Assembly: GCA_027078745.1 (NCBI GenBank)
Contig: JALWWO010000009.1
Span: 79,960 to 143,959 of the forward strand
DNA: 64,000 nt
Source: Chromatiaceae bacterium
GTDB taxonomy: Bacteria > Pseudomonadota > Gammaproteobacteria > Chromatiales > Chromatiaceae
Direction: 5' to 3'
The position numbers were made by a program, and so were the translations under genes. Position 1 is the first letter of the stretch, and each line of letters starts with the position of its first letter. This document shows, piece after piece, positions 53,593-63,572 of the stretch. Under the pieces are notes generated by a model, which was given only the letters and a program-made list of their open reading frames with translations, did no database searches and had not been told where the DNA came from.

Positions 53593-54916
53593 CGTCCACT
53601 TCGTCCAAATCCAGGGCAAACCACTGATCCTCCCGCCAGACGGCCCAGGGACGGGCGAAGCGACCGTCATAGGTGAGGAAGCAATGGCTGGGTTCCGGAC
53701 CGGTGCAGGCCAAGAGCTGCCAGCGCGGGGCGTAGTTGGGCTCTACCAGCACCAAGCAACCCTGCTGATCTGCCAGGGCCAAGCGATCTTCCTTGAACGC
53801 GGGCCGCAGATCCCGTACCAAAATGGGCCATTCCAGCAAGAAGGGCAAGCGGATGCGCTGTTCCTGGGCGCTGCGCAGGGCGGGTTCCCAATGAGGATAG
53901 GCAATCTCCGTCAAGCGCTGGGGTGAAAAGGGCAGACAGGAAAAGGCCTCTGAACGCACCACCGTGGCCCGCAGGGGCAGATAGTCCGAATGGAAATAGA
54001 CCGAAGCTTGAATCTGAGTGCCCGGCTGATAGCCCTGGGACAGGGCGTCGGGATTGAAATCCGTGGCGAAACTCAGTTCCTGAGCGATCCGCCGAGACTG
54101 GGGATCGCACAGCCAAACTGTCCGGCTGTATTGTCCGGATTCGTAGCGGGTGTGCTGATTGAGGACAAACCAATGGGCCTGAACGGGGGGCTTGCTCAGG
54201 ATGGCTTCTCGCTTTCGGTACCAACCGATCTGCGCGCGGATTTCTTCCACCAAGCCGGGCTCCAGGCGATCCCGCTGCTCATAGGCGGAGAGGAGGAGAT
54301 GCAGCCGCGCTAAAGCGAACAGCACCCGATCGGCCCAATCCTCCCCTCGATGGAGTTGCCGGCGGATCCAGCCGAGCTGATGGGCCAGCCCCCGCGCCTG
54401 GGCATCTATGAGCCGTCGTTCCATGCGTTCCCAAACCTGGGGTTGCTTGGCGGTGTCCGCCAGCCCCAAGCGGACCAGGTCTTCCAGAAAGCGCCGCAGC
54501 TCAGCGATGCCTTGGGCGACCTTCTGTTCTCGGGCCTGGGCGCGGCGGGCTTGGGCTTTGGGGTCTTTGACCGGGCCCTTTGGTTTCTGCGCAGCCGCAT
54601 CCCGCTGGCGCAGCCAGGCGGCGCACCGGTCTGGCCGAGTGGCGGGCTGCACCGCATCCGGTTCCTGCGCCGCCAGGATCAGCAGGGCAAGGGCATGTTT
54701 GCAAGGGGATTGGCGGACCGGGCAGGAACAGCGGTAGGCGGGGCCCTGCAAATCGATGCAGAGTTCATAAGTGCGCGTGCCCTGGACCTGCGCCCAGAGC
54801 GCCCGATCATCCGCCCCGATTCCTGAAAAGCGTTGCGGCTTGGCCAGCTTCTTGGCCCGTGCGAAGGTACCCGCATCCGGTGCCAGTGCCTCGACTTGGG
54901 CCAAGGATAGCTGCAT
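53576..54916 (-). CDS. SWIM zinc-finger protein
   Basis: 446 residues with the SWIM zinc motif CSCPVRQSPCKH (C63, C65, C72, H74), a fold that binds DNA or protein. Then a charged Lys/Arg/Ala linker (about 108-130) and a helical-plus-beta C-terminal region with WFVLNQHTRYESGQYSRTVW. First cytoplasmic member of the operon. It overlaps the Sel1 gene by one base (TAATG) and DUF5691 by 17. No catalytic domain found. Confidence 0.85.
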   Translation of the reverse strand: MQLSLAQVEALAPDAGTFARAKKLAKPQRFSGIGADDRALWAQVQGTRTYELCIDLQGPAYRCSCPVRQSPCKHALALLILAAQEPDAVQPATRPDRCAAWLRQRDAAAQKPKGPVKDPKAQARRAQAREQKVAQGIAELRRFLEDLVRLGLADTAKQPQVWERMERRLIDAQARGLAHQLGWIRRQLHRGEDWADRVLFALARLHLLLSAYEQRDRLEPGLVEEIRAQIGWYRKREAILSKPPVQAHWFVLNQHTRYESGQYSRTVWLCDPQSRRIAQELSFATDFNPDALSQGYQPGTQIQASVYFHSDYLPLRATVVRSEAFSCLPFSPQRLTEIAYPHWEPALRSAQEQRIRLPFLLEWPILVRDLRPAFKEDRLALADQQGCLVLVEPNYAPRWQLLACTGPEPSHCFLTYDGRFARPWAVWREDQWFALDLDEVDDGDRF

Positions 54917-55656
54917 TACCAGGCCTCAATCTTGCGCAACAGGGCCTGGGCTTCTTCATGCCCTTGCAGCGAGGCTTTTTCCAGCAGTTGGCTCGCGCGG
55001 TCGATGTCCCGCGGTACGCCGTTTCCTCGGAAGTATTTCAAAGCGAGCTGATATTGGGCTTCCGCATTGCCCGCTTCCGCAGCCTTGGTATACCAGCGAA
55101 TGGCCGCCTGTAGATCTCGCTTCGTGCCTAACCCTCGATCATAGAGCCGCGCTAGGCCGAGCTCCGCAGGCACATAGCCCTTTTCTGCTGCCGCTTTGTA
55201 GAGTCGAAAAGCTTCGGAAAGGTTTCTGGGCACCACCTGCCCGGCCTCGTAGAGTGCGGCCAGATGGTATTGAGCTTGGGTATGCCCCTTTTTGGCAGCC
55301 CGTTCGAACAGCAGGGCCGCACCGCGGGGGTTCTTCTGGGTGCCCTTGCCCTCGAGCAGTAGCTCGCCCAAGCGGTTCTCCGCATCGCTGTTGCCCTGTC
55401 GGGCGCTCTCCGTGTACCAATAGATGGCTTTTGGCAAGTCCTGCTTGAAGCCCAACCCCTGCTCATAGCAGCGGGCTACCCGCTCCCGAGCGACCGGATC
55501 GCCCTGTTCCGCATAGTCCAGGAACAATAGGCAGGCCCGGGCCTGATAGCCCTGTTGCAAAAGGCGTTGCGCCCGTTGCAAATCTTCCTCGGACACCTGG
55601 GCAGCTTGAGCGCTCAGGCTGAAGAACAGAAGAAGAAAGAAGGATCGGAATGCCAT
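54916..55656 (-). CDS. Exported Sel1-repeat protein heading the DUF5682 operon
   Basis: From the ATG at 55656 the product has 246 residues: a signal peptide (MAFRSFFLLLFFSLSAQAAQ, residues 1-20) and five Sel1/TPR-like repeats (about 50-235), e.g. AEAGNAEAQYQLALKYFRGNGV. Sel1 repeats bind partner proteins. Exported to the periplasm while the rest of the operon is cytoplasmic, which is odd. A TTG start 5 codons earlier is possible. Its TAA overlaps the SWIM ATG. leuS is 114 bases upstream on the same strand. Confidence 0.85.
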   Translation of the reverse strand: MAFRSFFLLLFFSLSAQAAQVSEEDLQRAQRLLQQGYQARACLLFLDYAEQGDPVARERVARCYEQGLGFKQDLPKAIYWYTESARQGNSDAENRLGELLLEGKGTQKNPRGAALLFERAAKKGHTQAQYHLAALYEAGQVVPRNLSEAFRLYKAAAEKGYVPAELGLARLYDRGLGTKRDLQAAIRWYTKAAEAGNAEAQYQLALKYFRGNGVPRDIDRASQLLEKASLQGHEEAQALLRKIEAW

Positions 55657-55770
55657 GTGCTTTTCCCCCAAGTCGGTGGATTCTTAAGGAGATCGGATTC
55701 CAGATCATAGCACCGCAAGGGCGATTTTCGATCCCTGAGCTCAGGGGAAAAGCGAGGGGATCGCCGGCCC

Positions 55771-58320
55771 TCAGTTTGCCACTACATTGACGAGCTTCTT
55801 GGGCACCCAGATGATCTTGCGCACCTGGGCCTTGCCCACGAAGCGCTGCACATTGGCATTGGCCAGGGCGGCTTGTTCCACTGCGGCCCGATCCGCATCT
55901 GCCGGCACCTGAATTCTAGCCCGGACCTTCCCGTTCACCTGCACCACATATTGAATCCGGGCTTGCTGGAGAGCGCTCTTATCCACCTGGGGCCAGGGCG
56001 CCTTCAGGATATCTTCCCCGAAGGCCAGCGCCCGCCAGAGATGATGGGTGATGTGGGGGGCGATGGGGGCGAGGAGGCGCAGCACGATGCTCAACCCCTC
56101 CTGCAACAGCGTCCGTTCCGCTTCCTCTGTTGCGTTCAGCTTGTAGAGCAAGTTCACCAGGGTCATGCAACTGGAGACGACCGTGTTGAACTGCTGGCGC
56201 TCGTAGTCGAACAAGGCTTTTTGCAAGGCGCTGTGGAGTTGGCGGCGGGCGTCTCGCAAGTCGAGCGCCGCACCGCCCGAAGGCGTCGCCTCCGCATAGC
56301 GCAGGGCCAGGGCCCAGAGGCGTTTGAGAAAACGGAAAGCGCCTTCTACGCCTTCTTCGTTCCATTCCAAGGATTGATCCGGTGGGGCAGCGAACATGGT
56401 GTAGAGGCGCACGGTATCCGCGCCATAGCGATCGGTGAGCGCTTGGGGATCCACCCCGTTGTTCTTGGACTTGGACATCTTTTCCATGCCGCCGAACTGC
56501 ACCGGCTGCCCGTCCGCCTTCAAAGTGGCCCGCAGGAACCGTCCCCGCTCGTCCCGTTCTACCCGAACTTCCGCCGGATTGAACCAGTGCTTGCGTCCGG
56601 CTTCGTCCTCTCGAAAATAGGTTTCGGCCACCACCATGCCTTGGGTCAGCAGACGGGTGAAGGGTTCATCCGAACGCACGAGCCCCTCATCTCGCAGCAA
56701 TTTATGGAAGAAACGGGCGTAGAGCAGATGCAGCACCGCATGTTCGATGCCCCCCACATATTGATCCACCGGCAGCCAATAGTTCGCCCGCTCGTCCAGC
56801 ATGGCTTGATCGCAATCCGGGGAGCAGTAGCGGGCGAAATACCAAGAGGACTCGAAGAAGGTGTCGAAGGTGTCCGTCTCTCGGCGCTCCCCGTTGCCCA
56901 GGTCGTAGAACTCGGGCATTTTCGCTAAGGGAGAGCCGATGCCATCCACCACCACATCTTCCGGCAGCCGCACCGGCAGTTGGGTTTCCGGCCGAACGCT
57001 GCCATCGGGTCGGATCACCACGGGCACCGGACAACCCCAATAGCGCTGGCGGGAAACGCCCCAATCTCGAAGTCGGAAATTGACCCGCCGGCCGCCCAAT
57101 CCCCGTTGCTCCAGCCAATCCGCGATGGCCTGAAAGGCGGCTTCGGAGGTCAGCCCATCGAAGGGCCCCGAATGGCGCAGAACGCCTTTTTCCGTGTAGG
57201 CCCCGGACTCGATGCCGCAGGGGCTGCCGTCCGCCGCATAGATCACCTGCTTCTTGGGAATGCCGTAGCGCTCCGCAAATTCCCAATCCCGTTGATCATG
57301 GGCGGGCACGGCCATGACGGCGCCGGTGCCATAGCTCATGAGCACGAAGTTCGCCGCATAGATGGGCACGGGTTCGCCGCTGATGGGATGAATGGCCTGA
57401 ATGCCCAGGGGGTGCCCCCGCTTCTCCAGAGTTTCCACTGCAGCTTCCGAGACCCCACCCTGCCGGCAGGATTCCAGGAAAGCGGCGAGATCGGGATTGG
57501 AAGCGGCGGCTTTTCGGGCGAGCGGGTGTTCCGCCGCCACGGCTACATAGGTCACCCCCATGACCGTGTCCGGCCGAGTGGTGTAGATCTCTAGGGTTTC
57601 GTCTGAGCCCTGAATGCCGAACCGCATGAATACACCTTCCGAACGGCCGATCCAATTGCGCTGCATGGTACGCACCTGTTCTGGCCAGCCTTTCAGCTCG
57701 TCCAAACCATCCAGCAGTTCTTGAGCATAGGCAGTGATGCGCACGAACCATTGTTCGATCTCTCGCTTCTCCACCGGTGCGCCGGAGCGCCAGCCCTTGC
57801 CGTCGATGACCTGTTCATTGGCCAGCACCGTTTGATCCACCGGATCCCAGTTCACCAGGGCCTTCGCCCGATAGGCCAGGCCTTTTTCCAACAAACGGGT
57901 GAAGAGCCATTGTTCCCAGCGGTAATATTCAGGGTCGCAGGTGGTCAGCTCCCGTTCCCAGTCATAGCCGAAGCCCAGGCGCTTGAGCTGGGCCTTCATG
58001 TCGGCGATGTTGGCCCGCGTCCACTGGGAGGGGGGAATGCCCTGCTTGATGGCGGCGTTCTCCGCCGGCAGCCCGAAAGCATCCCAACCCATGGGTTGCA
58101 ACACATTTTTGCCCAGCATCCGTTGATAGCGCGCGATCACATCGCCGATGGTGTAATTGCGCACGTGCCCCATGTGCAGGCGGCCCGAAGGGTAGGGGAA
58201 CATGGAAAGGCAATAGAATTTCTCTCGGCTGGGATCTTCCACCGCCCGAAAGGATTGGGCTTCCTCCCAAAAGGCTTGGGCTTCCGCTTCGATGGACTGG
58301 GGATCGTATTCTGGTCGCAT
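55771..58320 (-). CDS. leuS: Leucyl-tRNA synthetase
   Basis: Charges tRNA-Leu. From the ATG at 58320 ([18 protein letters not shown]) 849 residues: HIGH form HMGH in [15 protein letters not shown], editing domain CP1 (about 225-420), KMSKS in [13 protein letters not shown], anticodon-binding and C-terminal domains. In the ZN-1-like segment the cysteines of E. coli-type enzymes are absent: [33 protein letters not shown]. The upstream codons to 58359 are not needed. Confidence 0.96.
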   Translation of the reverse strand: MRPEYDPQSIEAEAQAFWEEAQSFRAVEDPSREKFYCLSMFPYPSGRLHMGHVRNYTIGDVIARYQRMLGKNVLQPMGWDAFGLPAENAAIKQGIPPSQWTRANIADMKAQLKRLGFGYDWERELTTCDPEYYRWEQWLFTRLLEKGLAYRAKALVNWDPVDQTVLANEQVIDGKGWRSGAPVEKREIEQWFVRITAYAQELLDGLDELKGWPEQVRTMQRNWIGRSEGVFMRFGIQGSDETLEIYTTRPDTVMGVTYVAVAAEHPLARKAAASNPDLAAFLESCRQGGVSEAAVETLEKRGHPLGIQAIHPISGEPVPIYAANFVLMSYGTGAVMAVPAHDQRDWEFAERYGIPKKQVIYAADGSPCGIESGAYTEKGVLRHSGPFDGLTSEAAFQAIADWLEQRGLGGRRVNFRLRDWGVSRQRYWGCPVPVVIRPDGSVRPETQLPVRLPEDVVVDGIGSPLAKMPEFYDLGNGERRETDTFDTFFESSWYFARYCSPDCDQAMLDERANYWLPVDQYVGGIEHAVLHLLYARFFHKLLRDEGLVRSDEPFTRLLTQGMVVAETYFREDEAGRKHWFNPAEVRVERDERGRFLRATLKADGQPVQFGGMEKMSKSKNNGVDPQALTDRYGADTVRLYTMFAAPPDQSLEWNEEGVEGAFRFLKRLWALALRYAEATPSGGAALDLRDARRQLHSALQKALFDYERQQFNTVVSSCMTLVNLLYKLNATEEAERTLLQEGLSIVLRLLAPIAPHITHHLWRALAFGEDILKAPWPQVDKSALQQARIQYVVQVNGKVRARIQVPADADRAAVEQAALANANVQRFVGKAQVRKIIWVPKKLVNVVAN

Positions 58321-58810
58321 GGGTCTTCGGCAGGTTTCTGAAAGGAAATTCTCAAGCATACCCTAGAGCTTGGGGAAGAGGTAGGTTTAAGCGTTGGGCG
58401 GGCTGTGCTCAGCCTTCATCCTAGGGAAAAAGCTGCTGCATCAGAGCTTTTTTATCTTCAAGTTCCAAGGACCGGCATCCCGAAAATTGGGAACGCACGG
58501 TTGGGGGACGAGGATTTTTTCTGCGGGTTGGTCATCGATCTTCCGGTTTTTGGAATGCAGATGGTTAGGAGTGCAAAATGGATTCCTGCATTCGCAATGA
58601 CGGGAAGGAGCGCAGGAATGTTCCTGCCTTCGCAGGAGTGGGCTCCAGGCCGCCCCGAGGGCAAGTGCTCATCCTGCAGTGTAATTTGCTGAGCAGATGG
58701 ACGAGATCCACGGCAGCATTCCAGGCGCCATGCTGCCTGGGGATTCATGGGGAAAACAATCTGGGGGATGGGCATCCACCCAGGGAACTGGATGGATGCG
58801 CTGCGGGCGT
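58321..58810. other. 490-bp intergenic stretch with a dispersed repeat
   Basis: No gene is supported on either strand between leuS and the FadL-type gene (they are on the same strand, transcribed leftward). The stretch holds one dispersed repeat copy at 58563-58650 and otherwise nothing I can name. No clear promoter for leuS. Confidence 0.5.
58563..58650. repeat. Dispersed hairpin repeat, copy 5
   Basis: Contains GGATTCCTGCATTCGCAATGACGGG, then GCGCAGGAATG and TTCCTGCCTTCGCAGGAG, variants of the CCTGCGAAAGCAGG hairpin and the ATGACG block found near 34.3 and 35.6-35.8 kb. Confidence 0.6.
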
Positions 58811-60313
58811 TTAGAAACGATGGGTCCAACCGATCTCGATTTCTTTCTGTTCCATGTAAATGCTGCCGGTCTGGCTGCCCGTGATGTTGGAGTTCTGGCC
58901 CTCCACCTCTTCCTTGGGCATATAAGCGAGGGAGATGCTGAATTCATCCGCCTTGCTATGCCGGTAGGTGGCACCGAGGGTGAAGTGCCATTTGATGGTC
59001 GCGGGTGCTAGGACGTTGAACAAGGCCTGATCGCTGGGCGCAAAATCGCTGGCATAGCTGATGCCACCCATGAAACTCCACTGAGGGCTGTAGTCCCAAC
59101 GGGCGCCGAACTTGATGATATTCATGGAATCCCAGCCGAAGCCCATGCCGTTGCTGCCCCCTAGACAATAGTCCGGCTTGATACCTGTGGTGCCGCAGGC
59201 ACTGGGATCAATGGCGTTCGTGTTGCTGATGGACTTGATATCCCCGTAAAAGATGCGCTGCCAGTCCAAGGCCAAGGTCAGATTGGGCGCTGCTTTGTAG
59301 GAAAGACCCAGGGTCAACAAGGGCGCGATGTCCAGATCCCCCTCTTCCGCAAACAAGCCCTTGTAATCGTCAAATTCGGTCATCCAAACCCGAGTGCGGT
59401 AGGAAGCGCCGAGAGTCAAGCGCTCGTTGATTCTACCCATCCAGCCGAATTGCACACCGAAGCCATAGGAAGTATCCGTGCCATTGTTGGTCACCTTATC
59501 CGGCGCCACGGAGAGTTGCCGGAAGGGTTGCAGGCCTTCCGCTTTGAACCGCTGATAGGCGAACACCGGTGCGATGGCCACGGCATGGTTCGGGTTGAGC
59601 TTATAGGTCAGGGGCACTTCGATGAAGAGTTGTTCCAGATTGATCCCTGTGGGACTGGTAGCCTTGAAGATCCCGTTGGGATTGCCGTTGACGACCGGTA
59701 CCACATTGCCGTTGCCCAAATCGATCTGGGTGATGCTGGGATCAGTGATGGGGGCACCCAGGACGCCGCCAGTGGTGTCATAGAGGGGGAAGCCACCCTG
59801 AGAGGTGATGGCCACCCGCTGATCCGGTGCATAGGCGAAGTTTTCCCAAACTGCCCGGTCTTTATATTTGGTGCTCATGCCCCCGTTGCCGAACATGCTG
59901 ATGCCTACCGTCATCCGGTCGTTGAGCACGCGGTTGTAGCCGAAGCTGGGGATGAGGAACCAGTCCAGTTCACTTTCATAATCTCCAGGTGTGACCACAA
60001 AGCCCGCGGGCACTTGGGTGGAGGTGCCCGGATAGGTCATGGTCTGGAAATCGGGGTTCGCTTTATAACCCCGCTTGGAGGGGCTGAAGAAAGAAACGCT
60101 GAGATCCAGACGATCCCCGAGAAAGGCCATGCCCGCCGGATTGGTCGCCGTGACCAAGGTGTCCTGGGGCATGGCAGCGGCTACCCCCGCCATCGCCTTG
60201 GATTGGGTGCCCCAACCATAGCTGAACATGCCGTTCGTCGCCGATGCGGTCAGGGGAATGACCACCGCAGCCGCCAGCGTCATGGAAATTGCACGCCTGA
60301 GGGTTGTATTCAT
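58811..60313 (-). CDS. FadL/OmpP1-type outer membrane porin
   Basis: From the ATG at 60313 (GGAGG 10 bases before) 500 residues: signal peptide (TLRRAISMTLAAAVVIPLTASA), then the family start TNGMFSYGWGTQSKAMAGVAAAMPQDTLVTATNPAGMAFLG, whose NPAG is the FadL hallmark, and a beta-barrel with alternating hydrophobic strands ending EIEIGWTHRF. The final Phe is typical of outer membrane proteins. Members carry hydrophobic compounds such as fatty acids or aromatics across the outer membrane; substrate unknown. The 278 bases upstream to pth hold an AT-rich stretch but no element I can name. Confidence 0.92.
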   Translation of the reverse strand: MNTTLRRAISMTLAAAVVIPLTASATNGMFSYGWGTQSKAMAGVAAAMPQDTLVTATNPAGMAFLGDRLDLSVSFFSPSKRGYKANPDFQTMTYPGTSTQVPAGFVVTPGDYESELDWFLIPSFGYNRVLNDRMTVGISMFGNGGMSTKYKDRAVWENFAYAPDQRVAITSQGGFPLYDTTGGVLGAPITDPSITQIDLGNGNVVPVVNGNPNGIFKATSPTGINLEQLFIEVPLTYKLNPNHAVAIAPVFAYQRFKAEGLQPFRQLSVAPDKVTNNGTDTSYGFGVQFGWMGRINERLTLGASYRTRVWMTEFDDYKGLFAEEGDLDIAPLLTLGLSYKAAPNLTLALDWQRIFYGDIKSISNTNAIDPSACGTTGIKPDYCLGGSNGMGFGWDSMNIIKFGARWDYSPQWSFMGGISYASDFAPSDQALFNVLAPATIKWHFTLGATYRHSKADEFSISLAYMPKEEVEGQNSNITGSQTGSIYMEQKEIEIGWTHRF

Positions 60314-60591
60314 CTGAAAATATCCTCCGCTGAACCCTGGATGAAGGAGCTCGTACCACTGAGTGTTGAAAAAGCGACAGTCCATCGGGGAAATATCCGG
60401 AAGGGGTGGGAAAAAACCTCCGCCGTTCCCTGCATCACCGCCTGAACTGCCGCTTAAAGCGCTCCTTCATGTTCGGAGAAAACCGGCCTCAAGTCAAATT
60501 ATTCAATGGATCCTACTATTCGAAAGTGATTCTTTAATAATCTTCAGTATCATTGAAGGTGCATGTTGTTCCCACACAACAAGAAATGATT

Positions 60592-61182
60592 TTATTCCGG
60601 ACGTACTGTGTGCAATCGGTTCATGGCCTTCTGCACGGCTCCGGCGAGGAAATCGTTCAGGGCGGTTTCCGCTTCGTCTAAGGTGCGGAGAAGCTGAACC
60701 CGCTCTTCCTGGGGCGGACGGCTGAGCACATAGCCCACGGTCTGTTGACGCTGGGCCGGTCGGCCAATGCCGATGCGCAGCCGCCAGAAGTTCTTATCGG
60801 GCAAATGCGCAAGGATACTGCGCAATCCGTTGTGCCCGGCTACGCCTCCACCCTGCTTGAAGCGAGCGGTTCCTACGGCAAGATCCAATTCATCATGGAC
60901 GATGAGGATCTCTTGAGGATGGATCTGGAAGTAATTCGCCATGGCACCCAGGGAGGGGCCGCTGCGGTTCATGAAGGTCATGGGTTTCAGCAACCAGAGC
61001 GCCCGCCCCGCCAGGGCAATGCGGCAGATTTCCCCCTGGAATTTAGCCTCCGGGCGAAACTGTTCCCCGTGATGGGCGGCGAGCTGATCCACAAACCAGA
61101 AACCCACATTATGGCGGGTGTCTGCATATTCTGGGCCTGGATTGCCCAAACCTGCGATCAATCGGATGGAACTTCCGACCAC
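60592..61182 (-). CDS. pth: Peptidyl-tRNA hydrolase
   Basis: Releases tRNA from peptidyl-tRNA. The product from the GTG at 61182 has 196 residues; GGAGA lies 6 bases before and overlaps the stop region of mrcB. The frame continues to 61368 within mrcB and is not family-like. Motifs: LIAGLGNPGPEYADTRHNVGFWFVD with the catalytic histidine, KPMTFMNRSGPSL, HDELDLAVGTARFKQGGGVAGHNGLRSI. It starts 2 bases after mrcB ends. Confidence 0.95.
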   Translation of the reverse strand: MVGSSIRLIAGLGNPGPEYADTRHNVGFWFVDQLAAHHGEQFRPEAKFQGEICRIALAGRALWLLKPMTFMNRSGPSLGAMANYFQIHPQEILIVHDELDLAVGTARFKQGGGVAGHNGLRSILAHLPDKNFWRLRIGIGRPAQRQQTVGYVLSRPPQEERVQLLRTLDEAETALNDFLAGAVQKAMNRLHTVRPE

Positions 61183-61184
61183 AA

Positions 61185-63572
61185 CTAATCTCCGAAGAAG
61201 TCCCGCAGAAATTCCCCGAATCCCCCGCCCGATTCCTGCGGTTTCTCCTGGGGGTTCGATGGGGGTTCCCGCGCTGGTGCCTTTCCTCCGACCTTTCCCC
61301 TGCCACAGGAAGAAACAGGCAAGGGCAAGCCTGCCTTGTCCACCGGAAAAACTTTTGCACGGCGGCAATGCTTCGGTGCCAACAGCCCGTTGGCCGGATC
61401 CAGCCGGACTTCCTCGATCCCCTCTGGGGGGATGGGCTGCAACGGCTGGTTTTCAATGGAAGCCATCAGATCGCCCCAGATCCGCAGGGCACCGCTGGAA
61501 CCGGTCAATCTCGTGGGTTGGTTGTCATCTCTGCCCACCCAAACCACCGCGACCTTGTCCCCGCTGAAACCGGCGAACCAGCTGTCCCGCAAGCCGTTGG
61601 TGGTACCCGTCTTCCCCGCCACAATCAGCCCTTCGGGTAGCCGCTTCTTCAGCCAGGTAGCCGTCCCCTGCTCCACCACCTGGCGCAAGGCCCAAGTGAG
61701 CAGATAGACCGATTCCGCCCGAGCGGCGGGCTCCACCGCCAGAGGATAGCGATTCAGGGGGCGGCCCTTCGCGTCGAGCACTTCCCGAATGGTTTTCAGG
61801 GGTGCACGGAAGCCGCCGGCGGCGAGGGTCTGATAGACCTGAGCCACTTCGACGGGTGCTAGGGAGACGGAACCTAACAGCAGGGCGGGCACGGGTCGCA
61901 CGGGCCGTTGCACGCCCAGCGCGCCGAGCATCTGAACCACCTCCTCCACACCGAGTTCCAGACCCAGATGAACGGTGGCCAGGTTATAGGACTTGGCCAG
62001 TGCCTTATAGAGGGGCACATTGCCGTGGGTCCTGCGGTCGTAGTTCTGCGGGGTCCAAAAGTCATCCCCCGCCCGAATGCGAACCGGTCGATCCGATAAG
62101 GGCGTGGCCAGGTTGTAATGTTCGGGATCGGACAGCGCCCGGAGATAGATCACCGGCTTGATGAGGGAACCGATGGGGCGGATTGCGTTCAAGGCACGGT
62201 TGAAACCCGCATAGCCCGCGTTGCGTCCCCCCAGCAGGGCGAGCACCTCCCCCTGGGCAGCGGACACCACCACCACCGAGGTTTCCAAGGTCTCCGGCGG
62301 AAAATGGCGCGCCTGCTCTAGCTGGGGCAAGCGTTCCCGCACCACCTGTTCCGCCTTGGACTGCACCCTGGGCGAAAGGGTGGTGAAGATCCGCAGGCCT
62401 TCGGATCGCAGATCTTCTTCCCGATAATCCCGCTGCAGCTGACGGCGCACGAGATCCAAGAAAGCGGGATAGGCCCCGCTGGGTCGTCCGCCCTTCTCAG
62501 CTGTCACGCCCAGGGGCGCTTGTTTAGCCTGTTCCGCTGTTTTTTCGTCCAGAATCCCCTGTTCCTTCAGCAGATCGAGCACCAGATTCCGGCGCGCCAA
62601 GGCCCGTTTTGGAAAGCGGCGGGGATCGTAGTAGGAAGGTCCTTTGATGAGGGCGACCAACAGGGCGGTTTCCGAGCGGTTCAATTCCGAAAGATCCCGA
62701 TTGAAATAGAAGCGGCTCGCCAGCCCGAAGCCATGGATCGCCCGATTGCCGTCCTGACCTAGAAAGATCTCGTTGGCATAGGCTTCCAGGATCTCCATCT
62801 TGGAATAGTGCAATTCCAACAGGAATGCCATAAGGGCCTCGTTGAGCTTGCGCTTGAGGCTGCGCTCCTGGGTGAGATAAAAGTTCTTCACCAACTGTTG
62901 GGTCAGGGTGCTGCCCCCCTCTACCACAGTGCCCGCCCGCAGGTTGTGCACCATCGCCCGCAGGATCGCCATGGGATTGATGCCGAAATGCTGGAAGAAG
63001 GCCCGATCTTCCACTGCGATGAGGGTATCGATGAGGGATTGGGGCAGCTGATCGCCCCGCAGCAAGATGCGGTCTTCATGGTGGGTGGGATAGATGCTGG
63101 CGATCAGAACGGCATCCAAGCGCACCAGGGGGAGATCCTCGCCGGTTTCCTCATCCTGAAGGCTGATGAGCTGCCCCGCCTTGAATCGAAGCCGGAGGAA
63201 GCGTTCCGGCTCCGCCCCATCCCAAAACCGGAACGCACGGGTGCGGATCCAGAACTCATTTCCTTTCCGCTTATAAGTGCCCGGGCGCTGGGGGTTGGGT
63301 TCCTGCCGGTATGCGAGCCGTTCCAGTTCTTGGGCCAGATCCTCTGGTTCCAGGGACAAGCCCGCATAGAGTTCCAAGGGCTGGGCATAGACCCGCGCCG
63401 GCAGCGCCCAGCGCTTGCCCTCGAACTTTTCCCGCACCTGGGCATCCAGCTGCCAAGCGTAGAGGAGCAGCGCGCCCAGGCCCAGCAGAAACAGCAGGCT
63501 CAGGGTCCAAAACCCATAACGGAGCAGACGGCGAAACCAACTGCGCCGGGGTCGGGAATTCGATGTATTCAT
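61185..63572 (-). CDS. mrcB: Bifunctional class A penicillin-binding protein (PBP1B type)
   Basis: Transglycosylase plus transpeptidase for peptidoglycan. From the ATG at 63572 795 residues: cytoplasmic basic stretch, one membrane helix (about 18-45), UB2H-like region (about 50-130, with WALPARVYAQPLELYAG), glycosyltransferase with VEDRAFFQHFGINP and EGGSTLTQQLVKN (about 170-345), transpeptidase (about 400-715) with SxxK GSLIKPVIY, SYN and KTGTTNGLRDSWFAG. A proline-rich tail ends it. The UB2H-like part and start make it PBP1B rather than PBP1A. It overlaps the ABC-2 permease by one base. Confidence 0.93.
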   Translation of the reverse strand: MNTSNSRPRRSWFRRLLRYGFWTLSLLFLLGLGALLLYAWQLDAQVREKFEGKRWALPARVYAQPLELYAGLSLEPEDLAQELERLAYRQEPNPQRPGTYKRKGNEFWIRTRAFRFWDGAEPERFLRLRFKAGQLISLQDEETGEDLPLVRLDAVLIASIYPTHHEDRILLRGDQLPQSLIDTLIAVEDRAFFQHFGINPMAILRAMVHNLRAGTVVEGGSTLTQQLVKNFYLTQERSLKRKLNEALMAFLLELHYSKMEILEAYANEIFLGQDGNRAIHGFGLASRFYFNRDLSELNRSETALLVALIKGPSYYDPRRFPKRALARRNLVLDLLKEQGILDEKTAEQAKQAPLGVTAEKGGRPSGAYPAFLDLVRRQLQRDYREEDLRSEGLRIFTTLSPRVQSKAEQVVRERLPQLEQARHFPPETLETSVVVVSAAQGEVLALLGGRNAGYAGFNRALNAIRPIGSLIKPVIYLRALSDPEHYNLATPLSDRPVRIRAGDDFWTPQNYDRRTHGNVPLYKALAKSYNLATVHLGLELGVEEVVQMLGALGVQRPVRPVPALLLGSVSLAPVEVAQVYQTLAAGGFRAPLKTIREVLDAKGRPLNRYPLAVEPAARAESVYLLTWALRQVVEQGTATWLKKRLPEGLIVAGKTGTTNGLRDSWFAGFSGDKVAVVWVGRDDNQPTRLTGSSGALRIWGDLMASIENQPLQPIPPEGIEEVRLDPANGLLAPKHCRRAKVFPVDKAGLPLPVSSCGRGKVGGKAPAREPPSNPQEKPQESGGGFGEFLRDFFGD

